In this document: one piece after another, positions 41,159 to 50,657 of the stretch
Position numbering within the stretch: the first letter of the stretch is position 1
Layout of the letters: the number at the start of each line of letters is the position of its first letter
Source: Arthrobacter crystallopoietes
GTDB taxonomy: Bacteria; Actinomycetota; Actinomycetes; Actinomycetales; Micrococcaceae
Assembly (NCBI RefSeq): GCF_017603825.1
Contig: NZ_CP072014.1
Location: forward strand, 2,356,001 to 2,420,000
Direction: 5' to 3'
Length of the DNA stretch: 64,000 nt
Translations under genes and position numbers: made by a program
Notes under the pieces: model-generated
Databases searched by the model: none
The model's input: the letters and a program-made list of their open reading frames with translations, nothing else
What the model was told of the DNA's origin: nothing

Positions 41159-44100
41159 ATGAGGTATTTCCCTCTCCGGGGAACCGGAGGTGAGAGGTCC
41201 AGTTCCGCTGTGCCCCGGCACCACCGGCGCGCAGCAGCCAGAAGCCGCGGAAGTGTCCGCGCGAAATCCGGCCGGCATACCGTGCTCACGATAATGCGCA
41301 CCGCCCTGGCCACGGCACTAATGTTCGCCATGCTCGTGCTCGGCTGGCCTGCCGCCGCGATGGCCACACCAACGGCAACGCCATCGCCCACCGCCACCGC
41401 TTCGGCAACAGCTCCGGCCGATGACAATGGAGCCGCCAGGACGGTCAAGGAACCCACGGACGATTCCACCACCCGCGAGCTGAGCACTCAGGCGCCGGAG
41501 CTCTCCGGCATCTCGCCATCGCCCACGCCGCAGACCTCGCCCACCGCTCCAGACACAACGGCCCCGGCAGAGACAACCACGCCCAACCCGGGCCCGGCTC
41601 CGGCAGGCACCACGCCCCCGACAACCCCACCACCAACGACGACGACGCCGGTAGAGGTCGTCCCGACCACACCTCCGCCCACCACCACGCCGCCGGTCGT
41701 CACCCCGCCGCCCACTTCGGTCACCCCGCCGGCCACGGTGGACCCGCCGGCCACCGGCGGAACCACCACGCCCCCGCCCGCCACGGACGGCGGCAACGTC
41801 GACATTCCCGTTCCGCCGCCGGTCGACAATATCGATCCGGGCACGCCCACGGAACCCGAGGCCCCGCCCGCGGACAACGGCGAAGGCAGCCAGGACAACC
41901 CGGACAACACCGGCGCCGAAGCCGTCCCGGAAACCCCCGGCAGCCCGGACGGCGCAGAGCCCGTCGCGGTCGCCCCGAACGTCACCGTCGTCGAAGGCAA
42001 GCCCACGCCCAAGCAGGACGCCAACGGCAACAGCCTCGAAAAGCCCGAGCCCCGGGGCGATGACGATGACAATGACGGCATCAAGAACGCGGACGTCCTG
42101 GTCAACGTCAACTGGCAGGTCAACGGCCGGTCCGCCAGCCACGAGGAGGTCTCCAGCCTCGGCGTCAACGCCCACCTGCTGCTGGCCCCCGCCTCCACCA
42201 ACGGCGCGCATTTCGGCGTCCCCGCCATCGGTTTCGAGGACGGTGGCCGCGTCACCATCAAAGAGGGCTTCTCGCCCGGCCAGCAGTGCCGCCTGCTCTC
42301 CCGCTCCCTCGCCGGCAAGGCGCTCTCGGACAGCGGCGCCACCGTTGCACTCAAAGCCGGCGTGAACTCGTTCACCATCACCAACGCGCTGGACTGCAGC
42401 AACCAGGAGGGTGACCTGCAGCTGCTGAAGACCGCGGGCACTCCGGTTCCGGGCGAGGCCGGCAGCTGGAGCATTGGCTACGACATCACCGTCACCAACA
42501 CCTCCCGCAGTGCGGACAACACCTACAGCCTCTCGGACACGCTCAGCTTCGGCCCCGGTGTCACCATCAAGTCCGCCACCTGGACCCGCACCGGTGGCGC
42601 CCCGGCGTCGGGATCCTGGGCCAGCCCCGATGCCAACCGGACCACCGTCCTCGCCCCGGCCGGCACGGTGATCGGCCATAGCCCGGACGGCGACACCGTC
42701 CACACCTACAGCGTGCGCGCCGTGGTCGGCGTGCCCGCCGGTACCCGCGCCGCCCACCTGGACTGCCGGATCGACAGCGGCAGCGGCACCGGGCTGACCA
42801 GCTCCGTGCAGCTGAACGGGCTCAGCGCCAAGGCTTGCCAGCCGCTGCCCGTGACGCTCAAGGCCACCAACAGCTGGAACATCAACGGCAACGTGTACGC
42901 CGGTGGCAGCCAGCCCGATGGCTTCGCGGCCGAGCTGGTCCTGCCGGACGGCGAGGGAGAGCCGGCTCCGGGCAAGTGGGGCACCGTGTATGCGTACGAC
43001 GCCGGCACCCGCCTTGCGCTCGGAGCCAACCTCACGCTGCCGACCGGCTGTGCGGTTGCCGAATCGGAGGGCCTGGGCAAGATCACCAAGCTGATGGTCG
43101 CCAACGAGGTCGCCGTCACCAACACCATCGACTGCCAGCAGCAGCTCACCTTGATCAAGGCCGTCGGCCCGCAGCCGCCGACCGGCATCAGCCCGGCTGA
43201 CTGGAAGCTCTCCGCCACCCCGGCCGGAGGCGAAGCCGCCGCCGTCGCCGGCGCCACCGGAATCGTCGGCAGCGTGGCCGCCGGCACCGCCTATGATCTC
43301 TCCGAAACGGCCGGGTTCATCGGCGGCACGGAGTTCCTCGCCAGCGAGTGGTCCTGCGAACTGGCCAGCGGCAGCGGCACCTTGTACCAGGAAGGAACCG
43401 TCGTGGTCCCGTCCTACGGGCAGAGCATCGTTTGCTCCATTGTCAGCAGCTGGGAAGCGCCGGCCCTGAACGTCACCAAGTCCGCCCGCGAGCCGGTCAA
43501 GGTTACCGGCGCCGGGGAAGGCGTCTGGGATGTGGTGTACGAGGTCTCCGTGGAGAACCCCTCCGTCGTTGCCGGCACCATCTACAACCTGACCGACACC
43601 CTTGATTTCGGCGACGGCGTGGACATCCTGAAGGCGCGCTGGATGCTCTTGGGAACGTCCGAGAGCGGCGAATGGCCGAATCCCGAAGCGGATCCTGCCG
43701 CTGTGCTCGCCACCGACCGCAGCCTGGAACTTTTGGACAGCCACCTCTACCTGGTCAATGTGCGGATCCAGCTGGATCCGAACATTCCGGCTGAGCATCT
43801 GGACTGCGTGGCGGACGCTGCGTTCGGAACCGGGCTGAGGAACACCGTGCAGCTCGACGAAGAGGGCGCCGGCAGCATCTGCATTCCCGCGCCCGGCGGG
43901 GAGCCGGTCTTCACCGCAGCACCTGGAGCCGGCCAGTCGGGAGCCAGCGCACCTGATATCGAACGTGCGGAAACGGACCTCATGCCGGTTCCGCCGCTCG
44001 GCGGCCTGCCCGAAACTCCCGAGGCGACGAAGGCCACTGAGGACCAGCAGCCCGCCGGCCCGGGGGAGTCACAGGCGGAGGCAGAGCCGTCACTGGCAGC

Positions 44101-44245
44101 AGACGGTACGATCCGGCCGCAACTGCTCCGCCTGGATCCCGCATTCGCACTGTCTCAAGCGGGAACCCTCTCCGCTCTCGCCGCGGCGATGCTCCTGATC
44201 GGCGCGTATGGCGCAGTGCTCTTCGCAGCCCGCAAACGCTCCTGA
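41159..44245 (+). CDS. Large repetitive surface protein (about 1000 residues)
   Basis: From ATG 41159 the product is 1028 residues. It has a long basic leader before a signal helix (residues ~46-65, ending AAAMA), a Pro/Thr/Asp-rich stalk (about 65-300), and an array of beta-rich repeats: two DUF11-like modules (about 430-565 and 785-930) and two related modules with TNALDC/TNTIDC ends. A linker, a C-terminal helix and ARKRS follow, but no LPXTG-type motif. ATG 41294 would give a standard signal peptide and is an alternative start. It is likely a cell-surface adhesin or matrix scaffold. Confidence 0.78.
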   Translation: MRYFPLRGTGGERSSSAVPRHHRRAAARSRGSVRAKSGRHTVLTIMRTALATALMFAMLVLGWPAAAMATPTATPSPTATASATAPADDNGAARTVKEPTDDSTTRELSTQAPELSGISPSPTPQTSPTAPDTTAPAETTTPNPGPAPAGTTPPTTPPPTTTTPVEVVPTTPPPTTTPPVVTPPPTSVTPPATVDPPATGGTTTPPPATDGGNVDIPVPPPVDNIDPGTPTEPEAPPADNGEGSQDNPDNTGAEAVPETPGSPDGAEPVAVAPNVTVVEGKPTPKQDANGNSLEKPEPRGDDDDNDGIKNADVLVNVNWQVNGRSASHEEVSSLGVNAHLLLAPASTNGAHFGVPAIGFEDGGRVTIKEGFSPGQQCRLLSRSLAGKALSDSGATVALKAGVNSFTITNALDCSNQEGDLQLLKTAGTPVPGEAGSWSIGYDITVTNTSRSADNTYSLSDTLSFGPGVTIKSATWTRTGGAPASGSWASPDANRTTVLAPAGTVIGHSPDGDTVHTYSVRAVVGVPAGTRAAHLDCRIDSGSGTGLTSSVQLNGLSAKACQPLPVTLKATNSWNINGNVYAGGSQPDGFAAELVLPDGEGEPAPGKWGTVYAYDAGTRLALGANLTLPTGCAVAESEGLGKITKLMVANEVAVTNTIDCQQQLTLIKAVGPQPPTGISPADWKLSATPAGGEAAAVAGATGIVGSVAAGTAYDLSETAGFIGGTEFLASEWSCELASGSGTLYQEGTVVVPSYGQSIVCSIVSSWEAPALNVTKSAREPVKVTGAGEGVWDVVYEVSVENPSVVAGTIYNLTDTLDFGDGVDILKARWMLLGTSESGEWPNPEADPAAVLATDRSLELLDSHLYLVNVRIQLDPNIPAEHLDCVADAAFGTGLRNTVQLDEEGAGSICIPAPGGEPVFTAAPGAGQSGASAPDIERAETDLMPVPPLGGLPETPEATKATEDQQPAGPGESQAEAEPSLAADGTIRPQLLRLDPAFALSQAGTLSALAAAMLLIGAYGAVLFAARKRS

Positions 44246-44386
44246 ACCCGGCCGTGGGCAGGTAGTTCACCTGCTGCTCGCTTTCCCGCAATCTTGATGC
44301 TAGGCAGCAAGCCGAGCAGTGGCGTAGGGTGGATTCACCCTCGCAGGGGGCGCACTCCGGGGACGCATCGAGCATAAGGAGCAGGA

Positions 44387-44599
44387 ATGTCAGGCAAGCC
44401 CTACCTTTCGCCGAAGGAAGCCTTCCCGGCGCACCTGGAGACCCTCTCCCGCGAGGAGCTGGATCTGCTGGCGCAGCAGTTGCAGGAGGAAGTCTTCCGG
44501 GAGTGCAACGCGGGGGCGGGTGAAGCCAACCCGGAAACCCTTCTGCGGCAGTCGCTCGTGGAGCTTGAACTCGCCGCCCGGGACAGCGACGGCGAGTAG
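44387..44599 (+). CDS. Small hypothetical protein, 70 residues
   Basis: AAGGAG lies 6 bases before ATG 44387. The product is acidic and helical (SREELDLLAQQLQEEVFREC), with no membrane segment or known domain. It is followed by the convergent YbdK gene 22 bases away. Confidence 0.55.
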   Translation: MSGKPYLSPKEAFPAHLETLSREELDLLAQQLQEEVFRECNAGAGEANPETLLRQSLVELELAARDSDGE

Positions 44600-44621
44600 C
44601 CCCCGCCCCGAAGCGGCACCG

Positions 44622-45836
44622 TCACACGGTTGCGGTCGGCCCCACCTCTGCACTCATGACATCAACGCTTGGCGTATGCGTGCGGCGGATCGCTTCCGTA
44701 ACAACACCCTCCAGAGAACCCGTCCGCTCCAGCGCATCACGCTGCTGCCGCGCCCCGGTTCCCCTGCCACGCAACTGCCCAAACAGCCGCTGTACCTGCG
44801 CCTCATCCCCGCTCTCGGAAAGCGCCTCGCCAACGTGCTCCAGCAGCAAGTCGATTACATCGAAGGCGTTGCAGGGCCTGGCCGTCACGGGGTGCAGTAG
44901 ATCGCCTTCGATTCCCCACCGGCTCGCTTGCCAGGCCGCGAGCCGTAGGATGGCAACGGGTACGGGTTCCGGAGCCTTTCCGGACCGCCAGTCCCGGGCA
45001 GCCGTTTCTACAAGGGCCCGGGTGAGGGCGGCGATCAACACGGTATCGTCGGCGTCCAAGCAGACGTCGTTGACCCGGATTTCCACCGTCGGGTAGTTGG
45101 TGGACAGCCGGGCGTCAAAGTACAGCATCGCTTTGTCCAGCACGACGCCGGTTGCGAGCATCTGCTCTATAGTGCGGTAATAGGCAGCCGCCGAGCCGAA
45201 GATTTCCAGCGGCCCGGTGGACGGCCAACGCGACCAGGCTTGGCCGCGGAAGCTGGCATAGCCGGTATCGATGCCCTGCGAGAATGGGGAATTGCTGGCC
45301 AGAGCCCCCAGGACGGGGAGCCAAATCCGGATGCGGTCCAGGACGGCCACGCCTTCTTCATCCGATTCCACACTGACGTGGACGTGGCATCCGGACGTCA
45401 ACTGCTCCCGCGCCGTCAGGCCATAACGCGCGATCATGATGCCTACACGTTCATCAGGTGCGGGGTGGGGGACCGTGGGCAGGGGAGCCATTGCCAGGGC
45501 AGCCGTGCGGGCCCCAACCTCCTTGGCGCACTCATCGGCCAAAGCTCTTCCCGCCCGGATATCCGCGGCCAGCTCCGCGAGGGAGCTGTGCGGCCTGCTG
45601 ATGATCTCGATCTGCTCCTGCTGGAATTCCGTTGCCAGCTGTGAGCCTTTGAACTCCGGAAGTGGCGGGTCAGCGGAATTATTCCGCACAAGCTCCGGCA
45701 GCAGTTGCCGGTAGCAGTCCATCAGCGCCAGAGCGCGCGGCACAGCCTGTCCACTGTCGGGATCCACCAACAACAGTTCCTCTTCGACTCCGAAGGTACG
45801 CATGCAGCCCGGCCGTTCTCGTAATTGATGGATCAT
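44622..45836 (-). CDS. Carboxylate-amine ligase, YbdK family, copy 2
   Basis: A 404-residue paralogue of the protein at 20201. It shares MRTFGVEEELLLVDPDSGQ, TSGCHVHVSVESDEEGVAVL and the ARLSTNYPTVEIRVNDVC blocks, and ends like copy 1 with VVTEAIRRTHTPSVDV. Identity by eye is roughly half, so it is an old duplication. ATG 45836 or 45803 may be the start; the conserved domain begins near the second. Confidence 0.8.
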   Translation of the reverse strand: MIHQLRERPGCMRTFGVEEELLLVDPDSGQAVPRALALMDCYRQLLPELVRNNSADPPLPEFKGSQLATEFQQEQIEIISRPHSSLAELAADIRAGRALADECAKEVGARTAALAMAPLPTVPHPAPDERVGIMIARYGLTAREQLTSGCHVHVSVESDEEGVAVLDRIRIWLPVLGALASNSPFSQGIDTGYASFRGQAWSRWPSTGPLEIFGSAAAYYRTIEQMLATGVVLDKAMLYFDARLSTNYPTVEIRVNDVCLDADDTVLIAALTRALVETAARDWRSGKAPEPVPVAILRLAAWQASRWGIEGDLLHPVTARPCNAFDVIDLLLEHVGEALSESGDEAQVQRLFGQLRGRGTGARQQRDALERTGSLEGVVTEAIRRTHTPSVDVMSAEVGPTATV

Positions 45837-45993
45837 GACTCGGTCTTCAACATTATGAGCCCAGCATGACCGCGACAATATGCACCGGTCGATTGGCTGA
45901 ATGGCCGGGGAGCGGCGGACTCCAAGGTTTCGCCAACCACCCGTTGCTAAAACTAAAGCATCTCGTCACCATCCAGAGAGGTCCGGTGTGCAC

Positions 45994-46470
45994 ATGGTTA
46001 CTGTCCCCATCACCAAGTCCGTCCGCCGGCACCTGAGCACCGGCTCTGTTCTGCGGATGTCCGACGCCATCGCCATCACTGTCTCGGTTGCTGTCGGCCT
46101 GTTCCTAGTGCCCGTGTCCGAGGTTGGAGCCGACGGCGGGTCCGGTTGGGCCGCCTTCGTTCTCGGCTTCGCGTGGTTTTGCGCACTGGTCCTGACCTAC
46201 CGGAGCGACATCCTGTTTCCACGCCGGGCAATGGCGGAGTGCTGGAGTGCAGCCAAGGCAACGTTCTGGGCCTTCAGTTTCTTCGCCGCGTGGGTGCTGC
46301 TGGTCGAGATCGACGTTGCTCCTGGCCTTTTCCTGATCGCCCTGCCGCTCGGCGGCGCGTTCCTGATGACTGTCCGCTACCTGCTGCTACGCGAAAAGTC
46401 GCGGGACTTGGACTGGGTTGATCGTGCTCTCGCCCAGGCGAACATGAAGGCGCCCGGCGACTCGGAATGA
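45994..46470 (+). CDS. Stand-alone membrane domain related to polyprenyl glycosylphosphotransferases
   Basis: A 158-residue membrane protein with about four helices. Its layout and local sequence (AKATFWAFSFFAAWVLLVEI then PGLFLIALPLGGAFLMTVRY) resemble the N-terminal membrane half of the initiating transferase at 47186 (TIGTFGAFAIAAMLL, GYLAIALPVGLGLLLL), but it stops before the catalytic domain. It may assist polymer initiation. AGAGG precedes ATG 45994. It lies 32 bases before the phosphatase gene. Confidence 0.62.
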   Translation: MVTVPITKSVRRHLSTGSVLRMSDAIAITVSVAVGLFLVPVSEVGADGGSGWAAFVLGFAWFCALVLTYRSDILFPRRAMAECWSAAKATFWAFSFFAAWVLLVEIDVAPGLFLIALPLGGAFLMTVRYLLLREKSRDLDWVDRALAQANMKAPGDSE

Positions 46471-46502
46471 CCGCAGGCGGAGCCAGCCGCTAGAGTGCTG
46501 GA

Positions 46503-47105
46503 ATGATCCGCATTCTGACCATTTGCACCGGGAATGTTTGCCGCTCTCCAATGGCGGAGCGGTTGCTGCAGCAAAAACTGGACCAGATCCGCCCCGGCGT
46601 CTTCGACGTCCGAAGCGCCGGGATCCAGGCCCTCGTCAATTCGCCTATGGATACCCGTGCCGCAGGGCTGCTTCATGTCCTCGGTGGATCATCGGACGGG
46701 TTCGCCGCCAGGCAGCTCCATGAATCCCATTTGGCAGACGTGGATCTGGTGCTGGCTATGAGCATCGAGCACCGGGACCGGATCCTCAACCTGATGCCCC
46801 GCCTGCTGAAGCGGACCTTCACGGTACGTGAACTCGCCCGGATGATCGACGCCCTCGAAGCAGACCCGGACACCGAGATCCCCGGCGGCACGTCGGACGA
46901 AGAAGTCGAATACCGCTGGAAGCGGCTCCCTCATCTGGCTGCGCTGAAGCGCTATCAGGCTCGCGCAGCAGCCCAAAGCGAGGACGAAATCGTGGATCCG
47001 TACCGCCGCGACGACTCCGTGTACCAGCAGATGGTGAGGGACCTCGTACCTGCGGTGGAACGATTAGTCGAATTTGAAGCGAGAATTACTCCCGACCTTA
47101 GATAA
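46503..47105 (+). CDS. Low-molecular-weight protein-tyrosine phosphatase (Wzb-like)
   Basis: A 200-residue phosphatase. The catalytic loop CTGNVCRS near residue 9 (C-x5-R-S) and the general acid Asp in DPYRRDDSVYQQM define the family; typical members are about 150-160 residues, so this one has an insert around residues 105-140. With the tyrosine kinase at 49056 it probably sets the phosphorylation state that controls polysaccharide chain growth. Confidence 0.85.
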   Translation: MIRILTICTGNVCRSPMAERLLQQKLDQIRPGVFDVRSAGIQALVNSPMDTRAAGLLHVLGGSSDGFAARQLHESHLADVDLVLAMSIEHRDRILNLMPRLLKRTFTVRELARMIDALEADPDTEIPGGTSDEEVEYRWKRLPHLAALKRYQARAAAQSEDEIVDPYRRDDSVYQQMVRDLVPAVERLVEFEARITPDLR

Positions 47106-47185
47106 ACCCTTTGATCGCCCGTATACTTCACTACGGGAATGGCCTGTCGGGGAAAGGCAGGCATCGTAGGGGGAGCTTCAATTTA

Positions 47186-48736
47186 ATGCGTACAACCGTC
47201 GAGGAACCGAGTCACGACATCAGGGAACACATTCGCACCGTGGAACCAGAACAGAAAACGGTCGGTCCACTGCCGGCCCCATCGCCAATGTCTGCAGGTT
47301 CTGTTGGCCAGGACCGAAGTTGGGGTAGATCCCTAAAGAACAGACTGGTTCTGACTGACACGCTCGTCGTCGCGGCTTCTCTGTTCCTCGCCCAGCTCCT
47401 GCGATTTGGCGTCACTGAGCAGGAACTCCAGTTGGCTGGGGCCGCCCAGACATACTCGATGGTTTCGGTGGTTCTCGGGCTCATGTGGCTCGTGGCCCTC
47501 ATGATTACCCAAAGCCGCGCGCTGCCGGTCCTCGGAGTGGGAAATGACGAGTACCGCCGCGTAATTAACGCAACTATCGGAACCTTCGGCGCTTTCGCCA
47601 TCGCGGCCATGCTGCTGAAGTACGACGTCGCACGAGGCTACCTCGCCATCGCCTTGCCCGTAGGCCTCGGTCTGCTCCTCCTATCCCGGCATGCTTGGCG
47701 CTTGTGGCTAGGTCGGCAGCGTGCAAAGGGGAACTACACAGACCGCGCCATCATCGTCGGCTCGGTCTCGGACGTTACTTTCGTGGGCGACAAAATTTTC
47801 AAGTCCCCGCAGACGGGCTACCGGCTGCTGGGCGCAGCCATTCGCGGAACTGAGCAATCCGAGGTCACGCTTGCGACAGGCCACAGGATTCCCGTCATCA
47901 GCTCTCCGGAATCCGTAGTGCAGGCGGTCAAGGACAATAACTTTGACACTGTAATCGTCGCCGGCACAGCACAGAACGGCCAGCGCTACCTCAAGGAACT
48001 GAGCTGGGAGCTCGAGGGGACCAACACCTCGCTCGTTGTAGCCAGCAAGCTGGTCGACGTTGCTGGTCCGCGAATTCACTGGCGGCCGGTCGAAGGCCTT
48101 CCGTTGATGAATGTTGAGATGCCGCAGTACGACGGCGCCAAGTTCACCTGGAAGCGCTCCCTCGACGTTGTCGCCTCTGCCTTCGGCCTTATTGTTCTTT
48201 CGCCCGTCATTCTGGCCATCGCCATCGCGATCAAGCTAGACAATCCAGGCCCGGTGTTTTTCCGTCAGGAGCGCGTAGGCATCCAGGGCAGCCGGTTCCA
48301 CATGATGAAGTTTCGCTCCATGGTCGTCGACGCCGAGGCGCGGCTGAAGGAATTGTCGGAGCACAACGAGGGCAACGGCACCTTGTTCAAGATGAAGCGT
48401 GATCCGCGGGTAACCCGCGTCGGTGCTTTCATCCGTAAGTACTCCTTGGATGAAGTCCCGCAGCTCTGGAACGTCCTGATTGGGGATATGAGCCTCGTGG
48501 GCCCGCGCCCCCCACTCGAGCGGGAAGTCGCCGTGTATGAGCAGCACACGCACCGCCGTCTGCTGGTCCGTCCCGGAATCACCGGCTTGTGGCAGGTCAG
48601 CGGCCGCTCGGACCTCTCCTGGGAAGAGAGCGTCCGCCTCGACCTCTACTACGTTGAAAACTGGTCTCTCGCCGGCGACCTGACCATCATCATCCGCACC
48701 ATCAAGGCAGTCGTCGCCAAAGACGGAGCCTACTAA
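47186..48736 (+). CDS. Exopolysaccharide polyprenyl glycosylphosphotransferase (initiating sugar transferase)
   Basis: A 516-residue enzyme: four or five N-terminal helices (about 55-170), a CoA-binding-like Rossmann region (RAIIVGSVSDVTFVG), and a C-terminal bacterial sugar transferase domain starting KRSLDVVASAFGLIVLSP and including FFRQERVG, LDEVPQLWNVLIGDMSLVGP and the RPGITGLWQVSGRS block. It transfers a sugar-1-phosphate to the lipid carrier, beginning the repeat unit. ATG 47186 lies about 11 bases after GGGGAG. Confidence 0.9.
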   Translation: MRTTVEEPSHDIREHIRTVEPEQKTVGPLPAPSPMSAGSVGQDRSWGRSLKNRLVLTDTLVVAASLFLAQLLRFGVTEQELQLAGAAQTYSMVSVVLGLMWLVALMITQSRALPVLGVGNDEYRRVINATIGTFGAFAIAAMLLKYDVARGYLAIALPVGLGLLLLSRHAWRLWLGRQRAKGNYTDRAIIVGSVSDVTFVGDKIFKSPQTGYRLLGAAIRGTEQSEVTLATGHRIPVISSPESVVQAVKDNNFDTVIVAGTAQNGQRYLKELSWELEGTNTSLVVASKLVDVAGPRIHWRPVEGLPLMNVEMPQYDGAKFTWKRSLDVVASAFGLIVLSPVILAIAIAIKLDNPGPVFFRQERVGIQGSRFHMMKFRSMVVDAEARLKELSEHNEGNGTLFKMKRDPRVTRVGAFIRKYSLDEVPQLWNVLIGDMSLVGPRPPLEREVAVYEQHTHRRLLVRPGITGLWQVSGRSDLSWEESVRLDLYYVENWSLAGDLTIIIRTIKAVVAKDGAY

Positions 48737-48798
48737 TATAACGACGGCGGTAGACAGCTCAGCAACGCTGTTACCTTCATCGGTACCGGGAGCGCGAA

Positions 48799-48840
48799 GG
48801 CTCCGGTTCTCTGAACGCAGAGAACCGGAGCCTTTTTCTT
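48799..48840 (+). terminator. Rho-independent terminator of the transferase gene
   Basis: A perfect 14-base stem (48799-48812 with 48819-48832) with loop GAACGC is followed by TTTTTCTT. The 48841-49000 stretch after it holds no gene I can support. Confidence 0.88.
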
Positions 48841-48996
48841 ATGCCCGCATTCGACGACGTAATGCTGGAAGCGGTAGCGGATTAGATAGCGGAACGCATC
48901 TGGTCCCGGACGGCGCAGAAGACAGCCACCCCGGTAAATACTAGCTGGCACCAAATTGCCACGCAGAAGCCGATTTTGCGGCGCAAGACCTCGTCG

Positions 48997-49040
48997 TGAA
49001 AAACAGTTCGCCCCCGGCATCTGAGGATACCGGGGGCGAA
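48997..49040 (-). terminator. Rho-independent terminator of the tyrosine kinase gene
   Basis: On the minus strand TTCGCCCCCGG and its complement (49007-49040) form a strong stem, followed by CTGTTTTTC. It lies 16 bases after the kinase stop. Confidence 0.85.
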
Positions 49041-49055
49041 TGTTATGGGAAACAA

Positions 49056-50657
49056 CTAGCGTCGAGTCTGGGGAGCGCGCCGAGCCTGCATCGGCTGGCC
49101 GCTTAGCAGCGCCGTGAACTCCTCTTCGGACTCTGAAGCGAAGCTGGGACTTGGGGCGGGAGCAGAATCCGGAGCAGCAGGGCGACGCGATTGCTTCAAC
49201 TTGCGGCGACCGCCTTTGTTCGGAACCTCTTCTTCGTCCTGCTGGTAGTACTGGCCGTAATAACCGTACTGGGCCGCGTCCGCGCCCTGGGTTGGGACCC
49301 GGTTGAGGATGGCTCCCAGAACGTGTGCATCCACTCTCGCGAGGTTCCCCAACGCCTTGTCGAAGGCGTCCACGGTCGTTTTGCCAGCGTTGAGGACCAC
49401 CATGGCGCCGTCTGCAACCTTGGAGAGGATAGCGGCGTCGGTGACGGGCAGCAACGGGGGAGCGTCGATCAGGACCGTGGCATGGGCCGCGAGCTGCTCA
49501 AGCATGTCGGCCATGGCGCGGGAGCCAAGCAGTTCGCTGGGATTCGGCGGTACGCGGCCGGCTCCCAAGACTGCCAAGTTCGGTACTTGACCCCATACCT
49601 GTAGCACGTCTTCGAGGTCCGCCTGGCCGCTGAGCACGTCGGTGACGCCAGCGCCGGGAACCAGATCGAACATGCTGGTTACAACCGGCCGGCGCAGGTC
49701 GCCGTCCACGACAACCACGCGCTTGCCCGCGGCAGCGATCGTGACAGCGAGGTTGGCGGTGACGGTGGATTTGCCTTCGCCGGGGATGGAGCTGGTAACG
49801 ACAATGATCCGTGGCGGATTATCTACATCAACAAAACTAAGGTTCGTGCGAAGTTCACGCAGAGCTTCCGACATCGCGTGACTTGCGCGATCGCTCTGGA
49901 ACTCGACGGTTCCCGTTTCGACGACTTTGCGGCGGTCCTGCATTCTCTTGTCCATCGGTATGGTGCCGATGACGGGTACACCGAACTGCTTTTCGATCAT
50001 TTCTGCCGAGCGGATCCGCCGGTCCAAATGGTTGCGAATTAGTGCGTAGGCAAGGCCGAGCATCAGACCAATGACAGCCCCGATGGCCAGGGTGAGCTTC
50101 ATGTTGGGCGATACGGGGGATGTGGGCAAAGTGGCGTTCGCCATTGGGACGACCTGAACTGCAGCTTCGGAAGCCCCGGCACCGGAAGTCTCAAATTTTT
50201 CTACTTGCTCCGCCAAAGCAGTAACCCATGCATCCGCCATATTTCGTGCCTCAGCCGGATCGCCGGAGGAAACCGTGATGTGAAGCTCTGCCGTATCGAG
50301 CGGCGTTTCAACCTGGACCTGTCCGAGAAGTTCCATTGCCGTCGTGTTGAGTTCTAGTTCATCAACTACTGCTTGGGCTACCGGGCGCGATGTCGCCATG
50401 CTGGCATAAGCCGTCGCCTTCGATTTTGCCAGGTTATCCGCCGCGAGGACTTCGTTGATATCAGATCCGCCGCCTGCCGAAACCATGCCGGTCGACTGCG
50501 CCTCATAGACCGGCTTCTGAAGGAACGTCCAGCCGAAAGCCAGGAGGGTCACCAAGAGAGTGATGGCAACAATGCCGCGCCAGTATGTGTGTAGGACCCT
50601 AAGATAGTCCCGGAGTTCCAGCCCTTGTGGCTGCTCTTCGGTTTGGTTCAATTCCAC
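49056..50657 (-). CDS. Polysaccharide copolymerase / tyrosine autokinase (Wzz-BY-kinase fusion)
   Basis: A 533-residue protein joining a Wzz-like membrane module (first helix IVAITLLVTLLAFGWTFL, second near residue 180) to a BY-kinase: Walker A SSIPGEGKSTVTANLA, Walker A' VVVDGDLRRP and Walker B VLIDAPPLLP. A tyrosine cluster (YGYYGQYYQQ) near residue 470 is the likely autophosphorylation site. It controls chain length and export of exopolysaccharide. GTG 50657 is favoured over a TTG 14 codons earlier. Confidence 0.88.
   Translation of the reverse strand: MELNQTEEQPQGLELRDYLRVLHTYWRGIVAITLLVTLLAFGWTFLQKPVYEAQSTGMVSAGGGSDINEVLAADNLAKSKATAYASMATSRPVAQAVVDELELNTTAMELLGQVQVETPLDTAELHITVSSGDPAEARNMADAWVTALAEQVEKFETSGAGASEAAVQVVPMANATLPTSPVSPNMKLTLAIGAVIGLMLGLAYALIRNHLDRRIRSAEMIEKQFGVPVIGTIPMDKRMQDRRKVVETGTVEFQSDRASHAMSEALRELRTNLSFVDVDNPPRIIVVTSSIPGEGKSTVTANLAVTIAAAGKRVVVVDGDLRRPVVTSMFDLVPGAGVTDVLSGQADLEDVLQVWGQVPNLAVLGAGRVPPNPSELLGSRAMADMLEQLAAHATVLIDAPPLLPVTDAAILSKVADGAMVVLNAGKTTVDAFDKALGNLARVDAHVLGAILNRVPTQGADAAQYGYYGQYYQQDEEEVPNKGGRRKLKQSRRPAAPDSAPAPSPSFASESEEEFTALLSGQPMQARRAPQTRR

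Noticed and set aside
41318-43798. Open frame of 826 codons on the minus strand, opposite the large surface protein gene
   Set aside because: It mirrors the repetitive high-GC plus-strand gene; the product is a Gly/Val/Arg/Asp-rich string with no domain, and no ribosome site precedes it. The plus strand has a signal peptide, repeats and a membrane end.
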